The position numbers were made by a program, and so were the translations under genes. A DNA stretch of 64,000 nt from Capronia americana (lineage: Eukaryota > Ascomycota > Eurotiomycetes > Chaetothyriales > Herpotrichiellaceae). The number at the start of each line of letters is the position of its first letter. Within the stretch, counting starts at the first letter, position 1. Location of the stretch: the NCBI GenBank assembly GCA_016110215.1, contig JADWQD010000014.1, forward strand, positions 868,001 through 932,000. Direction: 5' to 3'. Below are positions 1 to 11,539 of this stretch, piece after piece. The notes below the pieces were generated by a model that was given only the letters and a program-made list of their open reading frames with translations, was not told the origin of the DNA and did not search any database.

Positions 1-762
1 TCGCTTAACCTTAATGAAGAGGATGCAGCATTCACGAGCACTCTCGGTTAGCGAATCTACCTCGTACTCGTAGAGACCAAAAGGCGAAGATATCCGGGTT
101 GTCTGCGAATGAAAATCAGGCCAGAGATTCGGATCGGATCATGACCCAGTCAGAGGAAGCCATGCCGCCCCTCTGGAGACGAGCGCCAAACCTTAAGCTC
201 TATCCAAGCTCTGTCCAAGCGACCTAAAGCTCCGCCCTGACCCCGGGCTAGGGGAAGACTCAAATCTCGTACCGTCAACTGACACCACACCCGTTTCGCG
301 GCAGGTGACCAAGCCGTTCCAAAATCTCGCAAATCAGGGCAGTTTGACGGGGGGCTTGTCTCACTACCGGGTAAGTAAGGTGACGTGCGTTCGAAGAGTT
401 GCTCAAGCTTCGATGGCCCGTCTTGTGGTGCAGCATCCCCCACACCCTCAAGGTCAATGGACGAAGAAGCTTTGGAGTGTTGCGAGAGCTTGCCATTGCC
501 TGGCCCGCTAGCGCACGTCGAGCATGGCCATTCGGCTGTTGGACTTCAGGCGCAATCTCCCTGCCAGAGACGTACCCACTCCTTCTATATCTGCTGTTGA
601 TATGGGCAGCCGGTTTTGACTCAAGCCCAACTCTTCCTCTCCTCTAACATCTGTCACTCGCTACCGTCACTCGCTTGAACACTCACGACTTGCACATCTT
701 GTTGCGCAATTTTTACTCTGTACTCATAATATCACTCGCCAACCACACATCAAGACAGGAAG
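1..762. other. gene-free left edge and leader of the But2-like gene
   Basis: No open frame here looks like a protein. The last 120 bases are pyrimidine-rich (runs of ctcactcgc and cttcctctcc), as is usual just upstream of ascomycete start codons, so this end is probably the promoter and 5' leader of the secreted-protein gene that starts at 763. A TACTCGTA word lies near position 65. Confidence 0.5.
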
Positions 763-1398
763 ATGAAGTCATTCGCCATCGTTGCCGCCTTGGCCGGCCT
801 CGCCGCCGCTTACCCAGGCGAAGTCCTGCGCAAGCGCGCCCTCGCGCCGCGTGAAGGCTGTCCTGCAGAACTCGAGGCTGGTCAATTCGAGTTCCCCCAC
901 TACATCACCCAAATCTCCAAATCTCAACCAGACAAGGCATTTGGGCCGCAATACAACGGCGTCTTCACACCTAACGACATTGCCTCGATCTTCAGCTTCG
1001 ACGTCCCCGCAGAGAGAGCGGACGCCAACTGCACGTTGGAGTTCATCTTCCCGGCAAAATCCCAACTGAAGACTTCCAACTTCGACTACGAGGGTGGTGG
1101 GTCGTTCTTCTTCACCGGTTACAACCCAGGAAGCTGCCCCGGACCGGAGACCACATGGAACAATCAGCCAGCCCCAGGTCCATTCCCACCTTTCCCAGCC
1201 ATTCACATGGAACCCGGTAATGCCTATACCATTGATGTCGGCCCTTGCTTCGTCGGCGCCGGTACCTGCGTTGCTGGCATGACGAGCACCAACGACACCA
1301 ACTTCTGGTTCTTCCAAGACCAGGATGAATGCCCAATCGGCATCTACACTGCCTACTCCTACGGCCTTCCACCAATGCAATATCCTCCCACCGCATAA
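763..1398 (+). CDS. secreted But2-domain (ubiquitin 3 binding protein But2 C-terminal-like) protein
   Basis: This intronless frame encodes 211 aa. Residues 1-16 form a classic signal peptide (basic MK, then an Ala/Leu/Val core ending AAA-Y). A Kex2-type Lys-Arg at 24-25 suggests a short propeptide is removed. The rest (about 33-205) has the layout of the fungal But2 C-terminal domain family: an EFPHYI segment, a YNG turn, a 'FSFDVPA' strand, a Cys pair around CTLEFIFP and a late Cys-rich part. There are N-glycosylation sequons (NCT, NDT). Members are usually extracellular or cell-wall associated and their function is unknown. The family call rests on motif memory, not a search. The start is the first ATG and directly precedes the signal peptide. 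Confidence 0.8.
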   Translation: MKSFAIVAALAGLAAAYPGEVLRKRALAPREGCPAELEAGQFEFPHYITQISKSQPDKAFGPQYNGVFTPNDIASIFSFDVPAERADANCTLEFIFPAKSQLKTSNFDYEGGGSFFFTGYNPGSCPGPETTWNNQPAPGPFPPFPAIHMEPGNAYTIDVGPCFVGAGTCVAGMTSTNDTNFWFFQDQDECPIGIYTAYSYGLPPMQYPPTA

Positions 1399-2341
1399 AG
1401 GGCTTCGTTCGTGAAACGGGCAGATGATGGAGGAAAGGCGGTCGCCGGTCCGACCTGTCGGGTTCGACACCGGATCTGCTGGGTGGTATTCGGGACGACA
1501 GTTCATGACCTTTGCGACACAACAATTCGGGGAGAACGGGCAGGGAAATCAGAAAAAAGGGCGACCATTGTGGCACCTACCTTACCCCTGGGAATGGGTC
1601 TCCACGTGGCTGTATTCAGGTGGCACAATAGAGGACAAAGTGGTACAGGATATGCAAACAGCGGACCGATGCATGGTCTTTCCTTAAGCAACGCCCGCAA
1701 AAACTTTCCTTTTCATTTCGGCATATCTGGCTGGTGGTTGAAGATACCCTGGTTTTGGCATAAGCATAAGTGGAAAACTGCATAATAAATATTCCTTACA
1801 GCAACATGTTATCTTGATGCTCTGCGTTTAGGATAAATTCAGGCCCCTGGTCTCGAGCTCGACTCGCGGTGCGTTTCATGTGTGGTTCATTCCAAGTCTT
1901 AATCGTGTTGCACGCGCCAAGGCATTTTTCCGAGTCAAGCGAGCCTTTTCTTGGCATGTTTGCCTGCGGCATCTGCCGTGTCGATTCAGCCCTCATTGAT
2001 CGACCACCTCCATCTCGGAGCAGAATGCTCCGTACTTCGTCTCATCGAGTTCGTATCCCGCTGTTTACGCGTGGAGACGGCTCTCAGCGGTTGTCTGTGC
2101 TGTATTTTATAGTCCAGTACTTACTGTAGGCCTTCTGCCAAAGAGTGTCTGGTCTCAAGGGTGTCCAAATCTTGTCTCTGTTGGCTACTTACGGAAGTGA
2201 GCTGCCGGTGAATCAAAAATCACCGTAGACGCGCCGAATTGGCCCCCGCACATGCTCGACGATAATGGAGACCCGTCCTCTTCTACACATTACATGGTAT
2301 TCATCTCTTTCTCATAATTGCATTCTCGAGAGTGTCCCATC
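1399..2341. other. intergenic region between But2-like gene and MFS exporter
   Basis: About 940 bases with no supported gene. It should hold the 3' UTR of the secreted-protein gene, with a possible AATAAA signal at 1784-1789, and the promoter of the MFS gene. I see no repeat or RNA gene. Confidence 0.45.
1784..1789 (+). terminator. possible poly(A) signal AATAAA
   Basis: A perfect AATAAA lies about 385 bases after the stop of the But2-like gene, in a locally AT-rich stretch. Fungal poly(A) signals are loose, so this is only a plausible 3'-end element. Confidence 0.25.
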
Positions 2342-4143
2342 ATGACGACTACAATGACGAGCGAGATCCTTCCGCTCAACGACGAAGTGATCACTGTCTT
2401 GCCCGGTCTGCAGCAACTCCAACAACCTCAACCACCACCTACAGCAGGCTCGGCACGAACAGTTGAGCCTCTCAACATCGAGTCCACCCCAAGCACAGAG
2501 CCCAACTACCCAACAGGCACGAAATTTTGGTTCACCATCATCGCGCTGTGCGTGATTCTTATCCTCGGAGGGCTCGATGCCAACATCGTCGCCACTGCCG
2601 TGCCGAGCATCACTAACCACTTCCACACCGTCGCCGACGTAGGATGGTATGCGTCTGCATTTCGACTGTGCACCTGCGCGTTCCAGTTCGGATTCGCGAA
2701 GCTCTATACGCTCTTCTCGATCAAGGTCATCTTTATGATGAGCAATGTTATCTTTCTCGTCGGCTCTTTGCTCTGTGCCACGGCTGCTTCCTCGGCCATG
2801 TTCATCGTAGGGAGAGCAGTGACGGGCCTGGGCTTCGCGGGTGAGTTGGCTGGGTGCTTTGCGGTCGTCGTCCAGATCTTGCCGCTCAACCGGCGGCCAG
2901 TGTTTGCGGGGCTGATGGCGTGTGTGGAATCGCTTGCGATCATTGCGGCGCCTATAGTCGGTGGTGCGTTGACGCAGTCGTTGGGGTGGAGATGGTGTTT
3001 CTGGTATGCTCCTCTCCGTCTCAGACATGATCAAGGTAGCTTGACCCTTGACTTGTTCATAGGATCAACCTCCCGATTGGCGCTATATCGCTGGCGACCA
3101 TGTTTTTCCTCTTTTCAGACCCAAGGACCCGCCAAGAAGACGAACTCACAATAACTCAGAAGATCAGAGAGCTCGACCTCGTCAGCAACTGCTTATTCAT
3201 CCCGTCTCTCACGGCGCTCTTCCTCGCGCTATCTTGGGCGGGGACTAAGTATCCCTGGTCTGATGGGAAGGTGATTGGTTTGTTCGTTGTATTTGCTGTG
3301 CTGCTCGCCGCCTTCGTCTTCAATCAACGCCGACGTGGAGACTCGGCCGCACTTCCATTTCGCGTCATCAGAAGTCGGAGTGTCATCGCGGGCTTCATCT
3401 TCACGACGTGCACTAACTCGATGACGAACGTCCTGGAATGGTACCTACCAACATACTATCAAGTTGTTCGATCCCGAGTAAGACCCCGCGCGGCCAGTTA
3501 GTGACTACAATAAAACATGCACTGACTGTGTCCTAATTGGCAGACCCCCAGCGAGAGCGGCTACCTGATGATCCCCATCCTCGTTGGCATGATGCTCGGG
3601 CTCTTTCTTCAGGGCCTCGGCACCACCACGTTTGGCTACTACGCCCCCTTTATGATCTTCGCATCCATATGCATGCCGATTGCCGCGGGCTTGATGACAA
3701 CGTACGATCTCCACACATCTCTGGCCCAGATCATCCTCTATTCCGGATTCGCAGGCTTCAGTGGAGGCATCGGCTTCCAAGGCTCCCAAGCGGCGGTTCA
3801 GACCACGTTGAGTGCCGCAGATGTCAATCTGGGCATCGGCGTCATCTTGTTCGGACAAAGTATGGGCCCTGCGGTGTTTATCGCCATTGCACAGGTGATA
3901 TTCACGAATCAGTTGTCGTCAAGTCTGCAAGATGTTGTACCGGGTCTGACACCGGCGTATATTGAAGAGCATGGACTGGGCGATATCAAGAACGGGGTCC
4001 CCAAGCAGCTGTGGGATGAGGTCTCGGGCGGTATCGATCGGAGCTTGACTCATACTTGGTACCTGGCTGTCGCGTTGGCTTGCACGACGATGGTGGGAAG
4101 TCTCCTGATCGAATGGCGCTCGGTCAAGCAGAAGCAGTCGTAA
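2342..4143 (+). CDS. MFS multidrug/toxin exporter, DHA2 type (14 TM)
   Basis: Three exons (2342-3003, 3063-3477, 3544-4143) are joined by GT..AG introns of 59 and 66 nt and give 558 aa. The joins restore the typical 'GWRWCFW-INLPIG' stretch and run 'YYQVVRSR' into 'TPSESGYLMIPI'. A 60-residue Pro/Gln-rich cytosolic tail precedes TM1 (about 62-82), which carries the DHA2 motif 'LDANIVATAVPSI'. Many further hydrophobic helices follow, consistent with 14 TMs. Relatives export drugs, toxins or secondary metabolites by proton antiport at the plasma membrane; the substrate here is unknown. The start is the ATG at 2342 (a second in-frame ATG follows four codons later). The gene converges on an SDR oxidoreductase, which might act on a related compound. 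Confidence 0.88.
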
Positions 4144-4497
4144 AGCACTGACTAGTGGCATCACGAAGGGGCAGCTGGTAAAAATCATCACGCGGACAGG
4201 AAGGCGAGAGGTTGACTCTGACGGTGGCTATTACTTCGAGATGACGAGATGACCAGAAAGTGGTATGCATTTGGCTTGTCCAAGCCAGCAACCTCTCATC
4301 TAGCAATTCCTGCACTGGTCCTCCGACACAATCCACCAGCTTCTTCGAGACAACTTTCCAGGCTTATACCTTGCACACCTTCCTCGGTGGCTTGGACGGC
4401 CAAAGGCAACACCCGCCTCAGCTGTCTTCAGGCTGAGATCCTCCCGGTTACTTGCCCACTGGGAGACTCGTTAGCTTCATCATTCAATGGTCAATCT
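4144..4497. other. convergent 3' spacer
   Basis: This 354-base spacer lies between the convergent stops of the MFS exporter and the SDR gene. It must carry both 3' UTRs; I see no terminator hairpin or further gene. Confidence 0.5.
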
Positions 4498-5473
4498 TCA
4501 CGACATACCCCCAGCCGCGAACACGGTTGCCGCTCCGTCCACAGGCATGCATATGCCTGACACGAAGGCAGCATCATCCGAGCACAGATATACAGCAGCA
4601 TTGGCGACATATCCGACGGAGGTGTTCAGTTTCAAGGCTTCACCTCGCGGGAAAGAAGCCTCGAATTTCGCCCTGTTCTCTGGTGTATCATCGACACCCA
4701 TGAACGATTGTGCCCTGTCATCTAAATTAGTCATCGATGGTTCAATTCCCAGAGTATCGTTCAGTCGGCCTCACAGATCGGTATAGCCCAGGATTGGACA
4801 AACCGCGTTGACTCTTATTCCGGAGTGGCCATATTCAGATGCGAGGCCCTCTGTGATCTAGACAATGTCAGCCACTAAATCCCCTCCGCCTAGGCGGTTC
4901 GGGGGGTCACTCATTACCTTGTTCACAAACGCCTTGGTCGCACCATACCATACCTGCAAACGTCAACGATTAGGCCTCGCGTGGAAAGGATCGCGATTTG
5001 CATACCAGCCCGTTCTTCACCCGAATCCCTCCAACGGAGCTGACATTGAGGATGGTGCCGGCCTTCCTCTCCAGGAAATAAGGCACAACCACGGCGACGC
5101 TGAGGAAGATGGACTTCTGGTTGACGGTAATGACCTTGTCGTACTCCTCTTCAGTCACCATATGGGAGGCCTTCTTCGGATAGGTGGTTCCAGCATTATT
5201 GACCAGGACGTCCACGCCGCCAAACTCCTTCAGCGTGACCTCCAGCAGCTTCTCCCACGAGGCTTTACTCGTCACATTTGCCTCCTGGAACAAGGCCGTC
5301 TTCGACCCGTGCGTGACATTGATTTCTTGCTCGACTCTTTGCCCGGCCTTGGGATTGATATCCGCAATCACCACTCGGGCGCCTTCTTCAGCAAAGCGTT
5401 TGGCCATAGCCTCGCCGAATCCATGTCCACCTCCTGTCACGATGCAAATTTTACCCTTCATTTTCGCCGACAT
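4498..5473 (-). CDS. short-chain dehydrogenase/reductase (classical SDR)
   Basis: Four exons on the minus strand (5473-5006, 4953-4918, 4857-4775, 4714-4498) give 267 aa, with introns of 52, 60 and 60 nt. The cofactor motif TGGGHGFG is at residues 13-20, followed by an acidic D after strand 2 (favouring NAD(H)), NNAG near 93, the catalytic Ser in 'NVSSVGG', and YGATK with Tyr159 and Lys163. The C-terminus has the family's 'PVDGA' ending. The active-site Tyr and Lys lie on a 36-nt microexon; without it the frame ends in a premature stop. The third splice (GATCT|gtgag ... gacag|G) was chosen because it alone restores 'GYTDL-AQSFMGV'. It acts as a soluble oxidoreductase on an unknown alcohol or ketone. 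Confidence 0.88.
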
Positions 5474-7458
5474 ACTCTCGTCTTTGGTTTCCTTTTATTT
5501 GAGCCTTGTCCCTTAGACCCTGTTACTCGACTTTTGCCTTGTAGTCCAAATCGTCACGTCGTCCATTGAAACAACTTACACACTCGACAGATATCCCGGT
5601 CCCCCAAACACCAACATCTCCAACTTTCTCATCTTTCGACCCCAACCTCTGTGGCCGATCTGCCGAGCCGGCCAAACAATGCGAGGAGTCCTCCTGCTGG
5701 GGATGTTGAGGGGTAGAGGTTCCATACACACGTACGAGTACTCGTCCTGTTTGTTGCCCGAGGCTGATTTAAGAATGCGGAGAATATCGGTTCTGCACAA
5801 ACAGGACAAGGCTTCCCGCGAGTGGCATGCCACACTCCGCGCCGTTCAGCCCACTGGTTCCCAAATGCCCATGTTTGGACAGCTAGAAAGTTGGGGAAGT
5901 TTGGAGATTCCAACCACAATAGCACGTGAGTACGAGGTACATACGTACATGTGGTAGTTACTGTGAGGCTTTGTCGGCCCCCGTCGAGAAGTGGCGTTCC
6001 TGTTGTCCTGAATGGTGGCTGGTGGCTGATAGCTGGGTGACTAGCCGAGGTCCAACCTTCCTCAATACATGTGCCCACGCAGATGCACGGCGCCTCGAGC
6101 AAAACAGGTCCTTCACCAACCAGGCCCTGGGTCCTGCTCCGACAGTCAAGCACCGACACATGTTCAACTACGAGCATTTACATTACGACCGGCGTCCTCG
6201 GTCAAGACGGGCGATCATCACCCGCCTCTGGAAAGAAATGGTCCGCTCTGAGGACATCGTCAAGCGCCATTCAGCTAATATCAAGTCGAAGGGCAGGCCC
6301 TCGAATAATGCCCAGAGAGGAGAATTATTCAGGGCCAACTAGTATGTAGCAGTGGCGACTGGATTATGTATACCCAAGGAAGCATAGCGAATCCAACCAT
6401 CACCCAACATTATTTTATCCACTTGTGCAACAGTCTCGGTGAGAGATTATAAAGGCCTCTCACAACACAAGCACTCCTTCAAAAGTTAGTATATTGTATA
6501 TATAGGTTGTGAGGGTTGTATATACGTCAGTAACCCGAGGTATCAGCTATCAGCTATCCGGTATGTAGTATGTAGTAGTATCACATCCTTAAGGGCATGA
6601 TGCATGGACTCGAACTTCGACCGGCTCGAAGAAACAAACACTGTTTCAGTATCAGATAGACATGGGCCGATGTTACGCCCCGGTCGGTCCTTCGGTCGTG
6701 TGAATCCATCCGCGCCACTGAATCTCGCAAGTCCAAGCACAAGTACGAGTAACGAGCAACAAGATACAGAGAGAGAATATAGATGGAAAGTTGTTCTGAA
6801 AAGAAAGTGGTGAGATTTGCAATATTGGTTTCGGTCATGAATTCATTATTGCCCACGCATGCCACCAAGATCACCACCCTCACTCTAAGCCCTCACCGTC
6901 ACCGCGACGATAGCGCAAGTGTGCGTGGAATGCCTATGACCCCCGTCCGCTGAAAACGCCAGATATAACTTGGACTCAAGCTCCATCAAGAGCGAGTCGA
7001 GACCCTGGAGAAAAAAAGAAAAACGTAACCAAAAGAAAACCCTTGCGGCCTTTGGGTTGGTTGGTTGTCGTGTCGTCATGTGAACTGGGTATCCTTCCAT
7101 CAATCCGTCCGTCCGTCCGTCTATCCTTTAGAGTGATCTCCATATGTGAGTGAGTGTGTGAGTGTGTGTCCTTCTCTTTCAGTTGCTGTTATATACCACA
7201 CCATCCCCTGGCATATGATATATGTTGGCTGTGAACATCCGATACCCATATCCGTAACCTGACCCATGTACTGTATGAGAGGCTTTCCGTCGAGTTCTAT
7301 TGCCGGTCAATTGCTTGCTTGCTTGCTCAACTCTCTTTGTCCATGCGCATTATCGAGTCCTCCCAACCCATTCGTTCTCTTGACCCAAAGACCTCTAACC
7401 CTGGGTCTGAAATTCAAAACCAGTTGCGGGTGTGAACCGATCAATGGAGATATCAGCC
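5474..7458. other. 2-kb gene-free spacer with simple repeats
   Basis: No frame here resembles a protein. It contains TACGAGTACTCGT (about 5733-5745), a CACGTG near 5925, tetranucleotide runs (CCGT near 7105, TTGC near 7312) and a GTGAGTGT-rich run at 7145-7170. The right end should be the 3' UTR of the minus-strand bHLH gene, and the left end the promoter of the SDR gene. Confidence 0.4.
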
Positions 7459-8785
7459 CTAATGTCTCTGTCGCTGACCCTGACCCTGACCCTGAGTTTG
7501 GCCCTGAGTTTGGCCCTGACCCTGAGCTTGAGCCTGAGCATGCAACGACCTCCTCACCATCTCTTTCAACAGCACGCAATCCTCGCATCGGACCAGTTTC
7601 TCCAGCGTCCTCACCCGTTCCCTCAGTCGCGAGATCTCGTTGCCCATATGCCGCATCTGCACCTCGCTCTGGTGCACGTAATTCACGGCATCGGTCATGA
7701 CGTCCGACTTGCGGATACGGGTGCCTCCGCCCGTGCGTTGGTCCTGGTGCTGCTTCTGCTGCGAGATGTCGTCCCCATCCAAGAAAGAGTCGGCCGCACC
7801 GGTCGGACTGCCGGCGATGGAGCTGAGGGTGCGCTGCAGCTGCATGATCTTGCCGTTGAGGTTGTCACGGTATCGGCGCTCGACGATCGAGTGGGCTTGT
7901 TTGGCGCGGGCTTGGGCCTCTTCGTCGTTGTCGGCCGAGGGTTTTCGGCCGCGTTTGCGCGGTTTCTTGGTCGTGGCGGTGGCTGCACTGCTGCTGCTTC
8001 GGGTGCTCGTGTCGGCGGTGCCGGGTTGCCGGTTGGGGTCGTTGACCGTCAAAGTCGTTTGTGAGGATCGTCGTCTTGGGAGCTGGGGGTTCCCTTCGAG
8101 CGGTGAGATCGTCGACTGGGGGTACCATTCGCCGAGGTTGAGGTCTTCCATCTCGAGCTCGGGGCTTTCGATCATGTGTAGGCATACGGAACCATCGCCG
8201 CAGGCTCGAGGGAGGGTGCTGCTGTTGTCTCGTTGGTTCAGGTTCAGGTTCATGCTCGGTGAGTAGGCAGGCAGGGACATGTTTGCCCCTTGTTGTTGTT
8301 GTGGTTGTTCGGTCTCGGATGGTTCGATCTTGATCGCAAAGTTAGGATACTGCTGGGGGTTGCCCGTCGCGGCTGAAGGGTTGCCGAACAACGGCTGGGC
8401 CATGCCAACCGAGCTGGGTCCAGCAGCAGCAGCAGCGGCAGCAGCTGGGTCGGCGTCCATGGAGTCGAAGTTCAGGTACTGCGAGTAGTTTGGAGATTGA
8501 GCGATCTGTTCCGTCGGGGGCAGGAGATTCGCATCGTTGTAGCCCCCTGGATCGCGTGGAAATTGGGGGTAGCTCTCAAAGGGTGCTGGCCCTGCGGACG
8601 ATGGTGGGCCAAGGTCGTCGACACTGTTCCAGGCAGGCTGCTGGACGAAGCTTTCAGCAAGGGAAATCAGGGGCAAAGCTCAGGCAGAGACATACCGGTA
8701 CTGATTGATTGTTGTCGTATGAGGTCGGTTGGTATGACGGATAAGATTGTGACTGTGACTGTGACTGTGATTGCGAGTATGACAT
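7459..8785 (-). CDS. bHLH transcription factor with SREBP-type basic region
   Basis: Two exons (8785-8696, 8640-7459) with a 55-nt phase-0 intron give 423 aa. The N-terminus starts MSYSQSQSQ with a Ser-Gln run, then a Pro/Gln/Asn-rich region with an eight-Ala run. A nuclear-localisation-like 'KKPRKRGRKP' (about 255-264) precedes a basic region reading 'HSIVERRYRDNLN'. The Tyr in ERRYR is the substitution typical of SREBP-like bHLH proteins. The loop is long (about 35 aa, Gln/Gly-rich). Helix 2 runs into a heptad leucine segment (about 355-385). The C-terminus is a Gln-Gly/Gln-Thr dipeptide tail. No membrane helices follow, so this is a nuclear regulator rather than a membrane-tethered SREBP. 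The family should bind E-box-like sites; targets are unknown. Confidence 0.88.
7474..7538. repeat. hexanucleotide repeat coding the Gln-rich tail of the bHLH protein
   Basis: Imperfect CTGACC/CTGAGT-type hexamers, read on the minus strand as alternating CAG/CAA and Gly, Ala or Thr codons. A similar TGTGAC hexamer run codes the Ser-Gln repeats at the other end of the protein. Confidence 0.85.
8748..8770. repeat. TGTGAC hexamer run coding Ser-Gln repeats
   Basis: Four near-perfect hexamers in the first exon of the bHLH gene, giving alternating Ser and Gln residues. Runs of this kind change length by slippage without breaking frame. Confidence 0.85.
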
Positions 8786-10384
8786 GGTTCCGGAGCTCAA
8801 TGTGTATGTACAGGCGGATCGTTAGTGTGCTGGGTGGCGTATACTCGTAGTTGTTCGATAGTGGTTTGACTTGAGGACATGATCGTATGCTCACTGTCGG
8901 TCGGTGCTGGTGGGCCGTCCTTTATTGTGCCCGAAACCATTATCCAACCAGGCTGAGGCTAGGTGAATTCGCTGGAAGCTTACCGTCGCAGGACGAAGAC
9001 TGACTTTCTGCCGACATCTGCCGCGAGGATGGTGCCTTCGCTTAACCGGACAGCGTAAAGTGGTATCGGGAGCAACACCCAAAGGGGGACGATCTGGTGC
9101 CAGTGCGAGCAGCCGTTCCCACAGGCCAGAAGACGGCTGCCATCATGCCACGGGACAAAAACGACAAGGCGGATCTCGCCGTCGGGGACTTCGATCGCCT
9201 TGCACGTGGACATTTTCGGATTAATGCAAACGCATATAGTGCGCACTCGTGTCGGCGTCGGGCAGCGTGGTCTTGGCTGGACAGCCTCCCGCTGGACCGG
9301 ATGAGCTTTACCCTTTACTATCTTTGCAAAAAATCCTTGACTCGCTGGTCCTGTGCAAGTGACAGTTGGGTGAGAGTTGGGTGACAATTGGGTGACTAAC
9401 TGTGCCCCATCGATTACCTAAGACGTGCCCGAGCTGCGGCGAGTTTTAGGCGATGAGCAATTTTCCAAGAGATCCCCCGGGGAAGCGCGTGTCGCTTATC
9501 GTGTCGAATCCTCCGTCTACAGTGATAGGCTTTCTTTCTACTCGTACCGAATGGCCAGGAGTATGTCACCTTCCGTGCTTCGGCGTCACCGCTCGCGATG
9601 GTTTTCTGGGCACATCGAGGTCCTGCCAGAACTTGCTTCCATTCCTGCCGGACTGTGCAGAGTGTGGTCGCTCTTCTCCCCAGCACACAACGATGTCCTC
9701 CAGGTCCATCGAGTACAGAGATGCATGGCACAGTACTCCCAAGAGCAGATTACGCAGTAGCACACCGATCTCAGGGATAGTACTGGCAGTCAGCCGGGTC
9801 TCTGGCCTCTGGATAGTACCAGCTGCCGATCGGCGTCCCCTACTGATAGATACACCTCCATGGCATAAGGCTCGAGGCTCGACGTCGAAGCTCCTGTGCC
9901 TTCATCTAGCCACCTTACGACTATGGCTCGAGTTGGGACCATAGCTGTCGGACTTTGAATTCCGGGCGCCCGCGAAGACTTGCAGTTGTAGACTCGCTTA
10001 TACTACCCATGCATCCTCGCGGGTGAATTATCATGTCCTACCTGCGAGGTACTTTGGTCCTCCCGTGTACTACGTAGTCATGCTTGTTCCCCTAGCTGTG
10101 ACATACCCCAGGAGCTTCAGCCTCATCTGCCAATCGGGTCGGAGCACCTCACCTGATATGCATCTCACGCCACCTTCGATTTAATGAGGGCAGGTTGTGC
10201 GGGTATCACCGGGCGTTGTGCTCCTGGCTCGGTCTATGGTCTGGATTAAGAACGGCACGCGACGTGCCAGGGCTGAGTCGACGAGAGAATTGATGAAGAT
10301 ATATACCAGATAGTGCCGAGCCACCTTGGGCTTGTCCAACGACAAACGTCTCCCCAATCAATACAACTTCGACACAACATTATA
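8786..10384. other. promoter of the bHLH gene plus gene-free spacer
   Basis: About 1.6 kb between divergent genes (bHLH leftwards, 4-TM protein rightwards). A CACGTG sits near 9202. Open frames are short, overlap on both strands and lack family features. Regulators often have long leaders, so part may be 5' UTR. Confidence 0.4.
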
Positions 10385-11089
10385 ATGAGATTCAGAACCA
10401 GAGAACTCGACCTCAGCACCGCTATCGACGAGACTTTCCTCCGCCTCGGCCTCATTGGCCTTTGCATCGTCGAGGCCGTCTGGTCAATTTGCATCATCGG
10501 CTTCATCGCAGCGGTCATCGGTGGCCTCTCCAACGCAGATGCTGATGTCCCACGGAAAGCAACAGCTACAATTGTGATAGCTTGCATATGCACCGTTTAC
10601 ACCGGTCTTTCCATCTTCCCCATCTTCTTCGGCGGTGTCCGATTCTTCACCGTCTCGGCAATTTTGAACACCTTGTTCCTGGCTGCTTGGGCGACCTTGA
10701 TTGGAGTTTGGGATCATGATGGAACAGGATCATGTCGTGCGTTCCAGAGGAGGTATTTTGGCGACCAACCTGAAAAGGGATATTTCTCGACGGATTGCAA
10801 GTTGGTCAAGGCCATGTTTGCGTTTATGATCGTCAATTTGTGAGCAATCCAACGCGTGCCGGGCCGCCCCTGATACGCAGGCTGTGCTAATTCTTCGGAC
10901 AGGGTCTCTTTTCTCGCTTCGGCAGTCATCTCCTTCTGCCTACGCATGATCGAGCTCGATTACGCCATGAGCTGGAGGAGCCTTCCGTTAATGGACAGAT
11001 TCGACAAACGTGGGCGGAAGCAGCACTGTGCTTGTTGTAAGCACGACCAGACCCATCCGTCACCAGATTCGAGCACCACCCGTGTGTAA
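10385..11089 (+). CDS. small four-helix membrane protein, function unknown
   Basis: Two exons (10385-10839, 10903-11089) with a 63-nt intron that has a gctaa branch-like site and cag acceptor give 213 aa. Hydrophobic helices lie at about 18-42, 60-80, 85-108 and, across the splice, about 144-166, so the protein spans the membrane four times with both ends probably cytosolic. The loop between helices 3 and 4 holds 'GSCRAFQRRYFG' with Cys residues, and the tail is basic and Cys-rich ('QHCACCKHD'). This layout resembles MARVEL-like fungal membrane proteins, but I see no diagnostic motif, so I leave it unnamed. The start is the first ATG before helix 1. Confidence 0.7.
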
Positions 11090-11539
11090 AATATCGAGAG
11101 GGTCAGTGTCGGTTAGGAGCAGAGGTCGGCATTATTGGGCGGCTTAGCGAACGACTGTGTTTCCGGTTACCACTTCGAACGGCGCGCTTCTCCGGGCTGC
11201 AGAGGGATCGGAAATCCCGCTTGGGTGGTTGAATTGGTCCTGTATCCGTATAGTCCGTGGGTGGATTTAGGAATATCCTGCCTGCTTTCACATGCCAACT
11301 GCCGGTGGTGACCCCTTTCCTCACTAGCCTGGCAGCTTCCCCTCCGCCGCTTCTTCGAGGTTGGGTTTGGGATTGGTGTGCACTTGCGTGCCGGCAAGTC
11401 CTTGAGGCGGCTTAGGACCATCGTGAGCAGATATAGGTGGCCCGAATCAAGTTGGAGTAGAAGCTTTATGCGGGACATAGGTGACAGGATTGTACTCTAT
11501 TGTCAAGCTCCAGAGTGCAATATGCACGTCACTCGATAA
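11090..11539. other. convergent spacer
   Basis: This 450-base stretch lies between the converging ends of the 4-TM protein and the acidic hypothetical protein. I see nothing in it besides presumed 3' UTRs. Confidence 0.4.

Noticed and set aside
769..1506. 245-codon minus-strand frame opposite the But2-like gene
   Set aside because: The plus strand has signal peptide, Kex2 site and family motifs; the antisense frame has none.
2342..5473. MFS plus SDR as part of a secondary-metabolite cluster
   Set aside because: No polyketide synthase, NRPS, terpene synthase or P450 is present in the window.
7432..8064. Plus-strand Leu/Ser/Thr-rich frame over the bHLH gene
   Set aside because: It is produced by the hexanucleotide repeat read in the opposite direction.
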